Assembly (NCBI GenBank): GCA_022478985.1 | Contig: JAKSZP010009602.1 | Location: forward strand, 1 to 64,000 | DNA: 64,000 nucleotides | DNA from: Massospora cicadina | Lineage: Eukaryota > Entomophthoromycota > Entomophthoromycetes > Entomophthorales > Entomophthoraceae | Reading direction: 5' to 3' | In this document: one piece after another, positions 34,720-45,099 of the stretch | How positions within the stretch are numbered: the first letter of the stretch is position 1 | How the letters are laid out: each line of letters begins with the position of its first letter | The notes under the pieces: model-generated | The model's input: only the letters and a program-made list of their open reading frames with translations | Told to the model about the DNA's origin: nothing | Database searches by the model: none | Translations under genes and position numbers: made by a program

Positions 34720-35174
34720 TTTCAAAAATACAAACAGATCTTTGCTGTCGATGATAAAGATTTGGGGTGCATCCAAGGAGTGATCCATCGAGTGGACACT
34801 GGGGATCATCCCCCCATCAGATCTCAGCCAATCCGCCAATCTAGAGCAGCAGAAGAAGTTGTCATAGCAGAAATTGATAAACTGTTGGAGCAAGAAATTC
34901 TTAAACCATCAAAGATCCCATGAGCTTCCCCTATCCTAATTTCAAAAAGAAGGATGGTACTAACTGGATAGTAATAGACTACTGCAAGCTCAACAGCATT
35001 ACAAAAAAGGACTCATACCCTTTGCCACAGATTGATGATGTGTTGGACTGGTTGAGGGGAGCTCTTTACTTCTCTGCAATGAATTTTAATATCCAGCTAT
35101 TGGCATATTGAGTTACCTGTGGCGGAACAAGAAAAATGCGCCATTATCACATCAAAAGGGCTTTTTCAACAAAG

Positions 35175-35210
<36 letters not shown>

Positions 35211-35640
35211 CATATGCCCCAAGAGAGCTGTGTAAGAGCCCCAGCTACTTTCCAATGGGCAATGGACACTATCCTTGGCAACTTAAAGCTGTCATGAATT
35301 CTTGTATACCTTGACAACATTAACATTTTTTCCCGCACGTTTTCTAAACACCTTAGCCATTTGGAAGAGGTATTCCGCTGGTTGGCTGAGGCCAACATCA
35401 AAAGCAAGCCCCAGAAATGCCACTTTTTCAAGGATCAGCTAGAGTACCTTGGGTTTGTAGTTGATGCAACAGGGCTGAGGTCCCAACCATATAATTTGGA
35501 GGCCATTCAGAAGATGACTACACCAAGCAGTAAATGAGATATACAAGTATATTTAGGGATGCTTGGCTACTATCACCACTTCATACCTAACTTTAGTTAT
35601 ATTGGAGGTCCTCTGTTTGAGTTATAAAAAAAGGATGCCA
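34720..35640 (+). pseudogene. Gypsy-2 reverse transcriptase with (GA)n tract inside
   Basis: Lead DKDLGCIQGVIHRVDTGDHP, then KPSKIP with a TGA (34920), KKKDGTNWIVIDYCKLNSI, SYPLPQIDDVLDWL, YFSAMNF, EQEKCAIITSKGLF. Next the frame runs into a (GA)n microsatellite at 35179-35207, exactly where the motif for Y.F.RMPFGL should be, then ELCKSPATFQWAMDTILGNL and YLDNINIFSRTF. The second catalytic Asp of YxDD is Asn. EYLGFVVDATGL and LGMLGYYHHFIPNF complete the domain. It is dead by repeat expansion, stops and the active-site change. Confidence 0.8.
35179..35207 (+). repeat. (GA)n microsatellite inside the RT reading
   Basis: Fourteen GA units plus G replace the conserved RT segment between GLFQ and the LC.APATFQ block. 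On the opposite strand it yields a Ser-Leu run, which explains a spurious minus-strand frame there. Confidence 0.9.
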
Positions 35641-35689
35641 CATTTAAATGGACAGAACGCTGTCAACACTCCTTTTGATACTCTTCAAA

Positions 35690-36110
35690 CAGCGTTGATT
35701 GAGGCACCAGTGCTACATTACCCAAATTTTTGAAAAGGAATTTACTGTACAGATGGATGTATCTCTTCCCACTGTGGGGGCAGTTCTGTCTCAAAGCGAT
35801 GATGGGGGAGGAGCACCCAGTGGAGTATTGCAGTAAAAGTCTGAATAGCCATAAATGAAATTATACTGTGACTGATTGGGAGTGCTTAGTAATGATTTAT
35901 GCTTACAAGCTATTCCAAGTATATTTGCAAGATGTAAAATTTAAAGTTGTAATGGATTACGCCTCATTATGCTGGCTGCAGAACCTTAAGGACCCTGAGG
36001 GCTGGCTAGCATGAGGGGCCTTAAACTACAGACTCACAACTTTGAGATCCTTCACCAACCAGGAGAAAACACCAGAATGCTGATTGATTGTCGATGCTAC
36101 CAACTATTGC
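35690..36110 (+). pseudogene. Gypsy-2 RNase H (decayed)
   Basis: Pieces in changing frames: VLHYPNF, KEFTVQMDVSLPTVGAVLSQSDD (first Asp block, 35740-35800), an AV.Y.SKSLN-like block with TAA inside (35830), WECLVMIYAYKLFQVYL-like text (35880), and VVMDYASLCWLQNLKDPEG (35950). Order and spacing fit RNase H. Stops occur every 10-40 codons. Confidence 0.6.
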
Positions 36111-36299
36111 AGTTATGGCAGATCTGAGCGATATTATGTATGACAAGATGCTCAGCGGAAAGTACGATGATGAGCCGCCCCAAGTCATCAAGGCGTTGAA
36201 TGGAATGCAAGCCAATACTTTCCAGCGGAGTGGTGAGTTGTACAAGTGGATGGGTGATTCCATGTTGAACTTTCCGTGACCCTCAATGTGGCCTAACAT

Positions 36300-37090
36300 T
36301 ATCATGAGTGCACATAGGGCAGTTGGACATGGTGGTGTGCGCAAGATGTTGGAATTATTGTGACCTTGGTATAATTGGGAAAGCATGAACTTCGATGTGC
36401 TTGATACTATCTCCTCCTGTCACCAGTGCCAAGTAAAAAAGCCGTTTCACTGGAAGACCTCATATCAGTTAGTAAAGCCACACTTCGCTTGGCATACAGT
36501 TTCCCTTGATGTCATTGGCCCTCTTCCAACAGGAGCTAACTGGTCCAAGTATATCCTGGTGGCAATTGACCAATTGACCAGGTGGGTTGAGGCATGAGCC
36601 ATTCAGGATCTGGGCACGGTTAATGTGGCTAATTTTGTAATGGAATGCATCATTCAGCATCACAGCTGCCTGCAGTTTATCCTTACTGACAATGGCACTA
36701 ATTTTACTTCTCACATACTTCCCAAACTCAACAAAATGATGGCCATCCGCGGGGTTCTAACAACTCCATATCACCCCAAGTCCAATGGAATGGTTGAACG
36801 GGTTAATGGGAACCTGGTGAACATTCTCTGAGAGTTGGTTACTGATAGGCCCTCCAATTGGAGTACCCTCTCCTTTCTACTGCGGTGTTCACCTACAACA
36901 TTAGTTACCATTCTTCCAAGGGGAAAAGCCCATTTCAATTGCTTTATAAATGGCACCCCAATCTGCCCGCATTTCTGTATGCCTGTGTAGAGGACACTGG
37001 TAGAATGTATCCACAACGCTATTTGACCATCCTAATGAATATGCTAATTTAAATTACAAACTGAGCGTACTCATTCAGCTTAGCTAAGAA
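36300..37090 (+). pseudogene. Gypsy-2 integrase (broken, motifs preserved)
   Basis: Zinc domain: HRAVGHGGVRKMLEL (36315-36360), then CHQCQVKKP (36420). Core: first Asp in VSLDVIGPLPTG (36500), second in ILTDNGTNFTSHIL (36680-36720), Glu in NGMVERVNGNL (36785-36815). Later, YNISYHSSKGKSPFQLLYKWHP (36895-36960). All D-D-E residues are present, but TGA/TAG codons at 36358, 36594 and 36828 break the frame. The C-terminal part (37090-37350) reads DGDMVLFHNQH and LDSIWIGPIKVIK, the usual integrase SH3-like tail; no chromodomain seen. Confidence 0.8.
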
Positions 37091-37350
37091 AATCAAAAGC
37101 CAGGCTGCCAATCAGATATGGTGAAGTGGCATCACACTTTTTAAAGATGGAGACATGGTCCTATTCCATAATCAACATGGTTTTAGCCAGAAACACAAGC
37201 TGGACAGTATCTGGATTGGGCCAATTAAAGTCATTAAGAAGACAGGTTAGATGCATACACTGTCAAGGACCCCACTAGTAGTCAGATCATCAACTGAGTG
37301 CATGCAAAGTTCCTCTGGGTGTATAAGCAATAGGAGCCTCATCATCCAGT

Positions 37351-37364
37351 CAAGGAGGGGGTAA
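37351..37364 (+). other. Gypsy-2 polypurine tract
   Basis: CAAGGAGGGGGTAA directly before the 3' LTR. Confidence 0.75.
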
Positions 37365-37865
37365 TGTTGCAATTCTGATATGACTAAACAATTAGCCCTA
37401 AGTCATTATGGTGTAATGGAGGGAATCCGCTGAGTGTGATATAAGTTATGGTAATTTGAGCGCCTCAAAATGAGGTGATATTGGGTTGTTAGGGATTTCG
37501 CCTCAATTTAGGTGGTCAGGAAAATAACAAATGAAAAATTGGAGGAACCAATGAGATACAGAGAAGTGAATTACTAAGCCATGAAAGTGGTATCATCTGA
37601 AGTCACTATGATATAAGCAAGATTAGATGATCAATAAAAGGAGGTTGTTAATAGTTTAGAGTGGGCAAAACAGTGACAATCAGCTGTTTTTATTATAATA
37701 TATAAGAAGTATAGTGGGGGCAAGTGCTCTATATTATTAATAAAGTTTATTTCTGTTGTTTCAATGGCAATGATTCTCATATTGTTGGTCCTATTGCTCA
37801 GTGGGTCAAACCCTACACAATATTGATTACAGAATATCTCAACAAAAAATGCCAATTTTATAACA
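37365..37865 (+). repeat. Gypsy-2 3' LTR; carries the empty site of Helitron-1
   Basis: 501 bp from TGTTGCAATTCTGATATGAC to TTTTATAACA. CTCTATATTATTAATAAA at 37727-37744 is the unoccupied form of the Helitron-1 target. Confidence 0.92.
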
Positions 37866-38072
37866 CCTTCCTTCCAAGTAGCTGACTTGGTATTATATTA
37901 TCACAACTGCAGCACTCCTAGAAGTGAAAAGCTTTGTTCAATCTGGGAAGGGCCATTTTCAATTACATACAAGTGAGGGGATGAGTAATCAATCAAATTC
38001 TTCACTTCCAGAGTCACTATTAATCAGGTACATGGCCGCTTCCTTCAGCATTATTCTACCCCCAACATTCTT
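37866..38072 (+). pseudogene. Gypsy-1 integrase C-terminus, continued after Gypsy-2
   Basis: FQVADLVLYYHNCSTP and EKLCSIWEGPFSITYK are the SH3-like integrase tail (family form: F..GDLVL.....K....W.GP..I). Once one CCTTC copy is removed the text follows on from 30206. Stops follow at about 37975. Confidence 0.7.
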
Positions 38073-38083
38073 GAGGGGGGCAA
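38073..38083 (+). other. Gypsy-1 polypurine tract
   Basis: GAGGGGGGCAA directly before the 3' LTR. Confidence 0.7.
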
Positions 38084-38835
38084 CGTTGGACATTTGCCCT
38101 ACAGGCTTTCAGATAAAAATGTTGTGGGTTAAAACTGGCCAAAAAGGAGAAATGTTGGACATTTACAAAGCCCTGATAAAAATGAGATCAGATTAAATTT
38201 AAATGATGATTTTTTCAGTCAAAAGACCCTGGCCAATTCTTGGCAGAACCCTGCAAATTGGGATAACTAATTTTGAATTCTCTATGGGCAACTAAATCAA
38301 TATCCAGCAGTCAGCTTACTTGAACTGCAAAGTGAACCATGGAGCATCCATCAGATGGTACACCCCCAGCCATGACCAGGTCCATTCAAGCACCTATGTG
38401 AGGACCACCCCTTTTATAGGTGTGGTGGGGTCCCCCAAGGTGAAATAATTTTTTCAGATGGGGATTGGATGAAGTACATTAAATCATTACCTCATGGGTA
38501 TGTATTACCAAAAGTTAATTCCCAATCCATTGTTTATCCTAAATCAAGTGGGTTTTCAAAGCTTTGATAGGCTTGAATTACATATTACTAAATTCAGAAA
38601 TTTCCAAGCCATATGAATATTGAGCCATAATATTTTAAAACCTTTATCAATTTATAAGTGCATACCCTCAATTCCCCCATGCAGCACTTAATAAAAAACT
38701 ATAAAAATTAACCCTTCTTCATATTTTTTGTTTTAAATTATTTTCATACAAGTGGTGAAAGAATCCCCTCATATTTATTTTTGGATTCAAGGCACAAAGC
38801 ATCAGCAAGCCTCCTTTTAAGCCAAAAATCCAACA
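38084..38835 (+). repeat. Gypsy-1 3' LTR
   Basis: 752 bp from CGTTGGACATTT (TG start changed to CG) to AAATCCAACA, paired with 13998-14750. Confidence 0.87.
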
Positions 38836-39726
38836 TGGATATCTTAATTACTGTATTTTATACACTGGCTCCATATTGATAAATCTATAGACACTATTAT
38901 ATAAATAAAGTATAATAAAATATATAATAAGAACTATTCAGCTGAAAGGATGTTTAATGGAAATTTATAGGCTTATTTCATATAGTTTAACACAAAAAAA
39001 AATTGTGCAAGATAAAGGCTTATAATATCAACTATCTATAGTTATGAAAAAATGTCATTGCTAAAGATCTCTAATGCAATTTATGCTCTCTATATATGCA
39101 TATGATATATTTTCTAAAGTGAATATTAGTTTTATATAAGAACTATCTCATTGTTCAGTCCACTCTTTACATAATCAAAAAGTACAGAATATATATTTTA
39201 TTAAAAAAACTACTTTAATAATACATAAAATACTATCTATGTGAAAATTAATAAACTAAAAGTGGATTTATTATGGCTTATATGCTGTTGGTAATTATAC
39301 TTTTAGCATTTGCATACATCTATTCCTAACAGTTAACTAAATCAATGCATATATATTGAATGCACTTTAGTGCAGGTTTTATTCAACACATGTTCAAAAC
39401 CTGTACTGGCTATAAAAAAATCTGGGTGTGGTATATTTGTCCCAAAGGTCGACCTGCCTCAATTACTTTTATATGTTGAATGATGGGTAGTTTAAATTAG
39501 TAGAACGTATAAATAAAGATTCTCTAGAGAAATTAAGTAAAAATTGTTAAGATAGTATCAGTAACTGCATATAGCCTTAACTTGTCAGCATAATACTTTA
39601 AGTCAGTATAGATTCTGATAGCTTAGTGTAGGTATACATGTTAAGTACTGCTGACTCAGCTTACCTTGAATAAACATGTATCTGCTGATTTGATTACATC
39701 TGTATTCTAAATTATGAGCTCGTTTA
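38836..39726. other. AT-rich spacer, nothing recognised
   Basis: About 890 bp with many short A/T runs. No open frame of note and no element ends. It does not continue the SINE that flanks the other side of Gypsy-1. Confidence 0.5.
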
Positions 39727-40493
39727 TCTACTTAATAAAACACATTCACTGATGTACTCACTGACTGACTGACATCTGAAACCTTCGAATCTGATAGGTT
39801 CAATCTATTTGGGTGAGTGGGTGAGAATTGGCGAATATTATCTAATAATTCACCAAATTGCTCACCTGAAACACAACAAAAATCACTATTAGAGTTTAAG
39901 TAGATTAAGTAGTTAGATTAATCAGCTCACCAGCCACGAGGGCACCAGCGGAGCTGTTAGTCCGAGTGGCTTGAAAGTAGTGCTGGCACAGCCTATAGGC
40001 TACAATGTGAGCTTATCATTTGATAAACTAAATACCGTAGCAAAGCAGGGTATCTGGATGTTAGGTTTATATATTTTAAAACCTGCCTAATTTGGTTCAC
40101 CTAATTAATAAAATACTTTTGGCAAGTTAAGTAAAAGTTGATTTGGTAGTTTGGAAGATATGTCACGTACACGATGATTTTAAGTATAAAGAGATGTTTC
40201 GGGTAGCAGTTTGGTGTTATTTGATTGATTCGATAAGTTTATTTTGTTTGGCCGAGTGGTTAATGGCTTTTGGTCGAATCGATAGGACATAGTTTAGTTT
40301 TGAGGGGGATTAGTTATTGGTTGTTTTGATAAGTTCAGTAGATTTACTTGAGTGGTTGGTGGTTTTTGGTTGATTCGATTGAGCAATTAGATTTGGCTGA
40401 GTGGTTTTGTTTATCTACAATATAAAATCTAAATTAATAAATTTGAATCTTTAATTTTATAAACACCATAGCGAAGCACGGGTAATCGGCTAG
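39727..40493 (+). mobile_element. Helitron-2: non-autonomous Helitron, 767 bp
   Basis: Starts TCTACTTAATAAAACA after an A, and ends AATCGGCTAG before a T. Its 5' ~150 bp match Helitron-1 (CTGACTGACTGACATCTGAAACC, TTTGGGTGAGTGGGTGAGAA). A hairpin-like CCATAGCGAAGCACGG lies at 40466-40481. An internal near-end (CCGTAGCAAAGCAGGGTATCTG, 40034-40055) suggests either a second end within the element or two elements fused. Confidence 0.8.
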
Positions 40494-40524
40494 TCAAAAA
40501 ATATGGTAATGTCATAAAACAGCT

Positions 40525-40528
40525 AAAA
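40525..40528 (-). terminator. Pol III terminator of the tRNA gene
   Basis: TTTT on the minus strand, two bases after the tRNA 3' end. Confidence 0.6.
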
Positions 40529-40530
40529 GT

Positions 40531-40603
40531 TGGAGAACCCGGGCATCGATCCCGGTGCCTCACGCATGCGAAGCGCGCGCTCTACCATTTGAGCTAGTTC
40601 CCC
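40531..40603 (-). tRNA. tRNA-Ala, anticodon CGC
   Basis: 73 nt, read 5' to 3' on the minus strand from 40603. Acceptor stem GGGGAAC/GTTCTCC (one G-T pair), D arm GCTC-AAATGGTA-GAGC (Box A), anticodon arm CGCGC-TTCGCAT-GCGTG with CGC in the loop, variable AGGCA, T arm CCGGG-ATCGATG-CCCGG (Box B region), discriminator A, and no encoded CCA or intron. All four arms pair. A T4 terminator follows. It decodes GCG alanine codons. The T-loop starts ATCGA instead of the commoner TTCGA. It is the only host gene found in the window, lying 37 bp from Helitron-2 and 82 bp from Helitron-3. Confidence 0.95.
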
Positions 40604-40685
40604 ATAAATTTATTCACTTCTTTTTTTATTATATTTTTTAAATCTAAACGTTATCACCTTATTTTTATAAATAAAGGTCAACTCA

Positions 40686-41041
40686 TCTGCTTAAAATACA
40701 TTCACTGACGGACTGACTGACTGACATCTGAACCTTCGAGTCTGATAGGTTCAACCTATTTAGGTGATTGTGCGAGAATTTGTGAATATTATCAAATCTG
40801 AAACTATTGAGTCTGATAGGTTCAATCTATTTGGGTGAGTGGGTGAGAATTGATGAATATTGTCAAATAATTCACTGAATTGCTCATCTGAAACTAAAAA
40901 AAATCAGTGTTGGAGTTTTAAGTAGATAAGTAAAGTTAGGATAATCAGCCAAGCAACCATGAGGGCAACAGCAAAGCTGTTAGTCCAAGTGGCTCAAGAA
41001 CAGTGCTGGCACAGCCTTTAGGCTGTCAGTGTGAGCTTATA
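40686..41041 (+). mobile_element. Helitron-3: 5' fragment of a Helitron-2-like element
   Basis: Starts TCTGCTTAAAATACATTCACTG after an A and follows Helitron-2 up to GTGCTGGCACAGCC...GTGAGCTTAT. It then diverges, with no clear hairpin or CTAG end in the following sequence. Several differences from Helitron-2 are CpG changed to CpA or TpG. Confidence 0.7.
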
Positions 41042-41315
41042 AATAAACCTGAGAAACACCAGGTAACTCCACTAGTACTTAAAAATTAATTTTCAAATAC
41101 TGGACCAGTACTTACAAAATTAAAACCAGACCTAAGTTGGAGCATCCTCATTTTTAAAAAATAAATCCAAATTGCTCCAAAAGTTTCAGAGTTAGTGTGA
41201 ACAAATATAGATAAAAAACATATATACAGGTCAACTTGAGAACCTCCTCCTTTTTTGAAGTTGGTTAAAAAGGAACCAGATGTAGTTGCACATACATGTG
41301 ACCCAAGCTAATGTG

Positions 41316-41332
41316 AGGTAAAGGTGCTTTAA
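41316..41332. repeat. LINE-III target-site duplication, left copy
   Basis: AGGTAAAGGTGCTTTAA, identical to 46608-46624. Confidence 0.9.
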
Positions 41333-41499
41333 ATTTATTGCGGGGAAGGCCAACCATGGGACGGACACTTCCGAATATGACTCAGACGAGACAAAACTCA
41401 GTACCAGGTGAGGCACCCCAGAGAAGCGATGCTATCTCTTGTTGCCAGCGGGAACGCCACTTATGGGAAGGGGGAGGGAACGTGTGTAGGGGCTGTAGC

Positions 41500-44400
41500 C
41501 ACTATTGAGCACGTGTGGAGGAAGGGGTCTGATTTGATGAACCAGACTGGGAACCAGGAGGAGACCAGCTGCCGGCGACGTGGTGGGAGATATCCAAACA
41601 CCCATGCTTGAAAGTGGTCCACCAAATGAGACCGGAATCTGTGAGACAGCTTCAGGGAGGGTGGGGATGGATCCGGCGATGGCCTCCAAGACAATCGTGT
41701 GGATAGTCCACATGGCGATTGCAACCACCAGAGCACGAAGGGAGGGTGGGAGGGGGAGGCCATTGATGAAGCAAACATATCTCTTGACAGACTGAAGGGA
41801 TGTGTTTGATCCTGGCCTAGCAGACGTTGGACTTCGCGCCATATCACTTTAGAGGTGGGGCACTTCTCCAGGCGGTGAAACAGCGTTCCATACTGGCCAC
41901 ACACGACACAGGATGAGTGTAAAGCGTTAGAGCGCTCAGCTGTACAATACACCTGCCTCAGGCAGCGCCACACATGAGAACGGACTTGAGGCTGCAGCAG
42001 AGGATGGTGTGCGTATTGCCAGATAGTCTTTTGGGTCTCAGTGGAATAAGGGATGTCCATCATGTCCAGGTAGTCCACCCTGGATAGGACTTGGGGTCGA
42101 ATGGGGATCACGCCCTCATGGATGGGTAGCCCCTGTACCTCTTGTGTGAACTGAGGAGAGGGACGGCCTCTTTGGGTTGTATGTCCACTAATACGAATTC
42201 TCCACTCTGCGCTTCGCATGGAGAGTAGGATTCGTTTGTAGTGGGTTTTTGTCCCGTGAGGACCTGTGGCTGATGTGTGTGATGCAAGGTATTTCATCAG
42301 GGAGTGGGGGTTTGATGGGTTGTTGAGGCCCAAGGCTCAGGAGAAGTTGGAGCGGGCCGCGCAGGACCAGTGTTGGGATGGGAGTGTAGGAGCAGTGACA
42401 GCCACAATCCAGGTGCCCAGGATCTTGGCGGCATGGGCTTTGAAGTCAAGTAGGCCCATGCCACCATGATGTTGAGGGCCAAACATGACCTCAAGTCGTA
42501 CTGGTGGAGGGCGGCCTGACCAAAGCCAACCTTGTAGCAAAGCATACAGGGATTTGAAGAAGCTTTGGGGAGAAGGGGATGGCGTGGGCTCCAAACCAGA
42601 CTTTGGATAGGAGCATAGAGTTGGCAAGCACAACCCTGCCAGTGAGGGTCGTAGGGTGGTCTCTGAGAGAGGCGATTCGCTTCGTCACGTTGTCCAGTAT
42701 ATGGTCCTCCATTACTGCTGACACGTATCCTCCCGCCTCCAACCACACGCCCAGATGGCGTACCGGCCCTATGGTAGGTCGCGGCACAAAGGGGAGCACC
42801 AGTGGAGCGGTGTGTTTTGAGTTAGTGAGGCGTGGACTTGGGCGAGCAGCTGGGCTGGGTTGGGAACTACTTGCTGGGGCCCAGCAGTTCTGAAACCAAC
42901 CAAGGAGGATGATTTCAGTTTTGGAGGCGTTCAGTGCCGCGTTGCTTACCCGGGAATATTCCTGGATGAGGGCTTCAAGCGCGCATGCATCTTTATTATT
43001 AGACACCCCCACCACGCAATCATCTGCAAATGCCATCATCTTGACTGGGGTTTGGCCTGGCACATGAACCCCAGTGAGTTGGGCATTCACATTTCGCAGT
43101 AGTGGGTCAAGGCTGAAGTTGTATAAGAGTGGGCTCAGTGGGTCCCCTTGTCGCAGGCCCCTTTGAGGATGGACTACATCCGTTAGGAAACCTGGGCTGC
43201 GCACAGCCATTGTTGCAGATTCCGTGAGCAGCATCACCCAGTTAATGAAGCGGGGAGGTAGGCGGAATTGTTGGAGGCAGGCCCTAAGGTATTCCCAGTT
43301 TACTCTATCATAGGCCTTTTGTTGGTCCAAGAATACCAGTGCTCCAGAGGCTGTGGACTGACACACATTAGCCACAGAGTGCACGTTATCCCAAATTGAC
43401 CTTCTGGGGATAAAACTGAATTGTTCTGGAGAGATGGTGGCAGATGCTACAGTCCCTAAACGGTTAGCCATGATTTTTGTTAAAATTTTGGTGTCTGTGT
43501 TTGTTAGAGAAATGGGGCACCAGTTGGCTAAGTCTAGCCTATCCCCTTTCTTGAAGAGTGTGACTGTAAAAGCCTCATGTCCTCCTGGTAGGAGGCGCGT
43601 TTCCAACAGGCTTTGGTTGAGTGAGGCTAGCAGCAATGGGGATATGTATTTAAAAATATTTTGTAGAACTCATATGGAATGCCATCTGGGCCTGGGCATT
43701 TTCAGTTTGGTGCACTGCAAATGGTAGTCCATAATTCGTTTGGAGTAATTAAATTCATTATTTCTGGGTATCAGAAAACGGTGCAGATATGAGCTCTGTC
43801 GAGAAATTCTGCCATTTCGGCCAGCTGAATTGGTTCGGCTCGGTATAACTCGGAGTAATAATTTTGCATTTCAATTGCCACTTTGGCCAGTGTGTCCGCA
43901 ATAGAATTATCCGATCTTCGCACCTGTGTGCAGGCCACGCTCTGGCATGGTGCAAAAAATTTTTTGAAGAAGTATGCGGTGCACTTGTCATCTTTATTGA
44001 TGCGTGTGGCCCTGTATTGGACACAAACCCGATGCTTGTGTTGCCTTTCAAGTGCATTGAGGTGTGCTGCTGCTTCCGCCCACTTCTGGCCCCATGCATG
44101 GCTATATCCTGAGGCTGGAATGTTGGACTCCAAATGGGCCAATTCTGCCAGCGCGCGCGATATAACCGCCGATGTGGCTCGTGAGCGTCTGGATGAGAGA
44201 TGGCGATAGTGGTGGATGGTGTCTTTTTTGAAAGTTGCCCATGTGGAAATGGGGTCCGCGCAAAACGGTGCAACAAATGATTTTGCCAAAGTTACCTCTT
44301 CCACCCACGTGGAAAATCCTGGTGACGCAAGCTCTGTGGGGCGGATTTTGCACCAATGTGGGGCCTTTGCAACTGTGACGGGTAAGTGGTATGTTATCGA

Positions 44401-45090
44401 GACCAGTCGGTGGTCGGAGAATTCCATTTTCGTTGTTTTGAAGTGGGAGATATGGGGTTGGAATTTCGCCGGCGCTAGAATAAGGTCAATGCGGGTCATG
44501 GATCTTAATTGACCATTGTGGATGTGGGGACGCGTCATGTTTTTGAGCAGTGGGGCATGTCGCGGCAGCGCATCCACTAACCCAAGGGTGGCTTTTAGAA
44601 TACGTAGTTCTATATGACCCTGTGGGGCGTGGGGTGAGGGCGGCCACCAGTCCGTTGGTGAGGTTAGCCAACAGTTCATGTCACTGATTAGGAAAGAATC
44701 GGGGGGTATCGGGAGGGATTTGACCGACGAGAAAAATCCCCGATGTTCTTGTGCACCGTTTGGGGCGTAAATGTTGACAATTGTGTGTGCAACATCGGCC
44801 CAAGAGAAGGTGACAACGAGCACTCAGTCATTTAGGAATGTTTCTGAAGATGTAAATTTAAAAAAATTGTTTTTCCGAATTAGCACCCCACAGTGCTTTG
44901 ACCAAAAGGATAGGGATGGTAGGAGCATTGTTTTCCAAGCATCCTCGGAACCTCATGGACAGTGGGTCTCCTGGATGGCCAGGATATCCACGGGTAAATT
45001 ATTTTGTAAAAAACTCAGTTTCCTAGCCCGGGACGGGGAGGCCTTGAGTCTGGCGATATTCAACGTCCCTAGAGTGAAGGTTTCCCCCAT
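41500..45090 (-). pseudogene. LINE-III ORF2, endonuclease-reverse transcriptase (broken)
   Basis: The start ATG at 45090 corresponds to that of LINE-IV at 56788. Endonuclease at 45090-44200 (VDILAIQE, ISDMNCWL, IDLILAPAKFQPHISH, FSDHRLVSITYH), RT at 43720-42550 (KKGDRLDLANW.PISL, FSFIPRRSIWDNVHS, FLDQQKAYDRVNW, GLRQGDPLSPLLYN, catalytic MAFADDCVVG at 43030), and C-terminal zinc motif CVVCGQYGTLFHRLEKCP at about 41910-41860. Stops: TGA at 44824-44826, 43771-43773 and 43702-43704. A frameshift lies at about 43650 and another near 42540. A TAG near 41505 matches the ORF2 end in LINE-IV. Confidence 0.85.
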
Positions 45091-45099
45091 TGCACCTTA

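Larger units (their letters stand above)
30207..37865 (+). mobile_element. Gypsy-2: Ty3/gypsy element inserted in Gypsy-1, carrying Helitron-1
   Basis: Flanked by a perfect 5-bp duplication CCTTC (30202-30206 and 37866-37870). LTRs are 30207-31772 (1566 bp, 499 bp without Helitron-1) and 37365-37865 (501 bp). Primer-binding site at 31774; gag, protease, RT, RNase H, integrase and polypurine tract in normal order. About 6.6 kb without the Helitron. The Gypsy-1 integrase reading runs on cleanly across the joined target (..VPIPS|FQVADLV..), which confirms the boundaries. Confidence 0.93.
13998..38835 (+). mobile_element. Gypsy-1: Ty3/gypsy element, host of a nested stack
   Basis: LTRs 13998-14750 (753 bp) and 38084-38835 (752 bp), primer-binding site at 14753, gag, protease, RT, RNase H, integrase, and a polypurine tract at 38073. 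Removing Gypsy-3 (with TRIM-1) and Gypsy-2 (with Helitron-1) and one copy of each duplication leaves about 6.6 kb, a normal size for a gypsy element. Flanks do not show a matching 5-bp duplication (CAGAT left, TGGAT right), so one edge may have been rearranged. All coding parts carry stops or indels. Confidence 0.9.

Noticed and set aside
35147..35431. 94-codon minus-strand frame with a Ser-Leu run
   Set aside because: It is the (GA)n microsatellite read backwards within Gypsy-2 RT.
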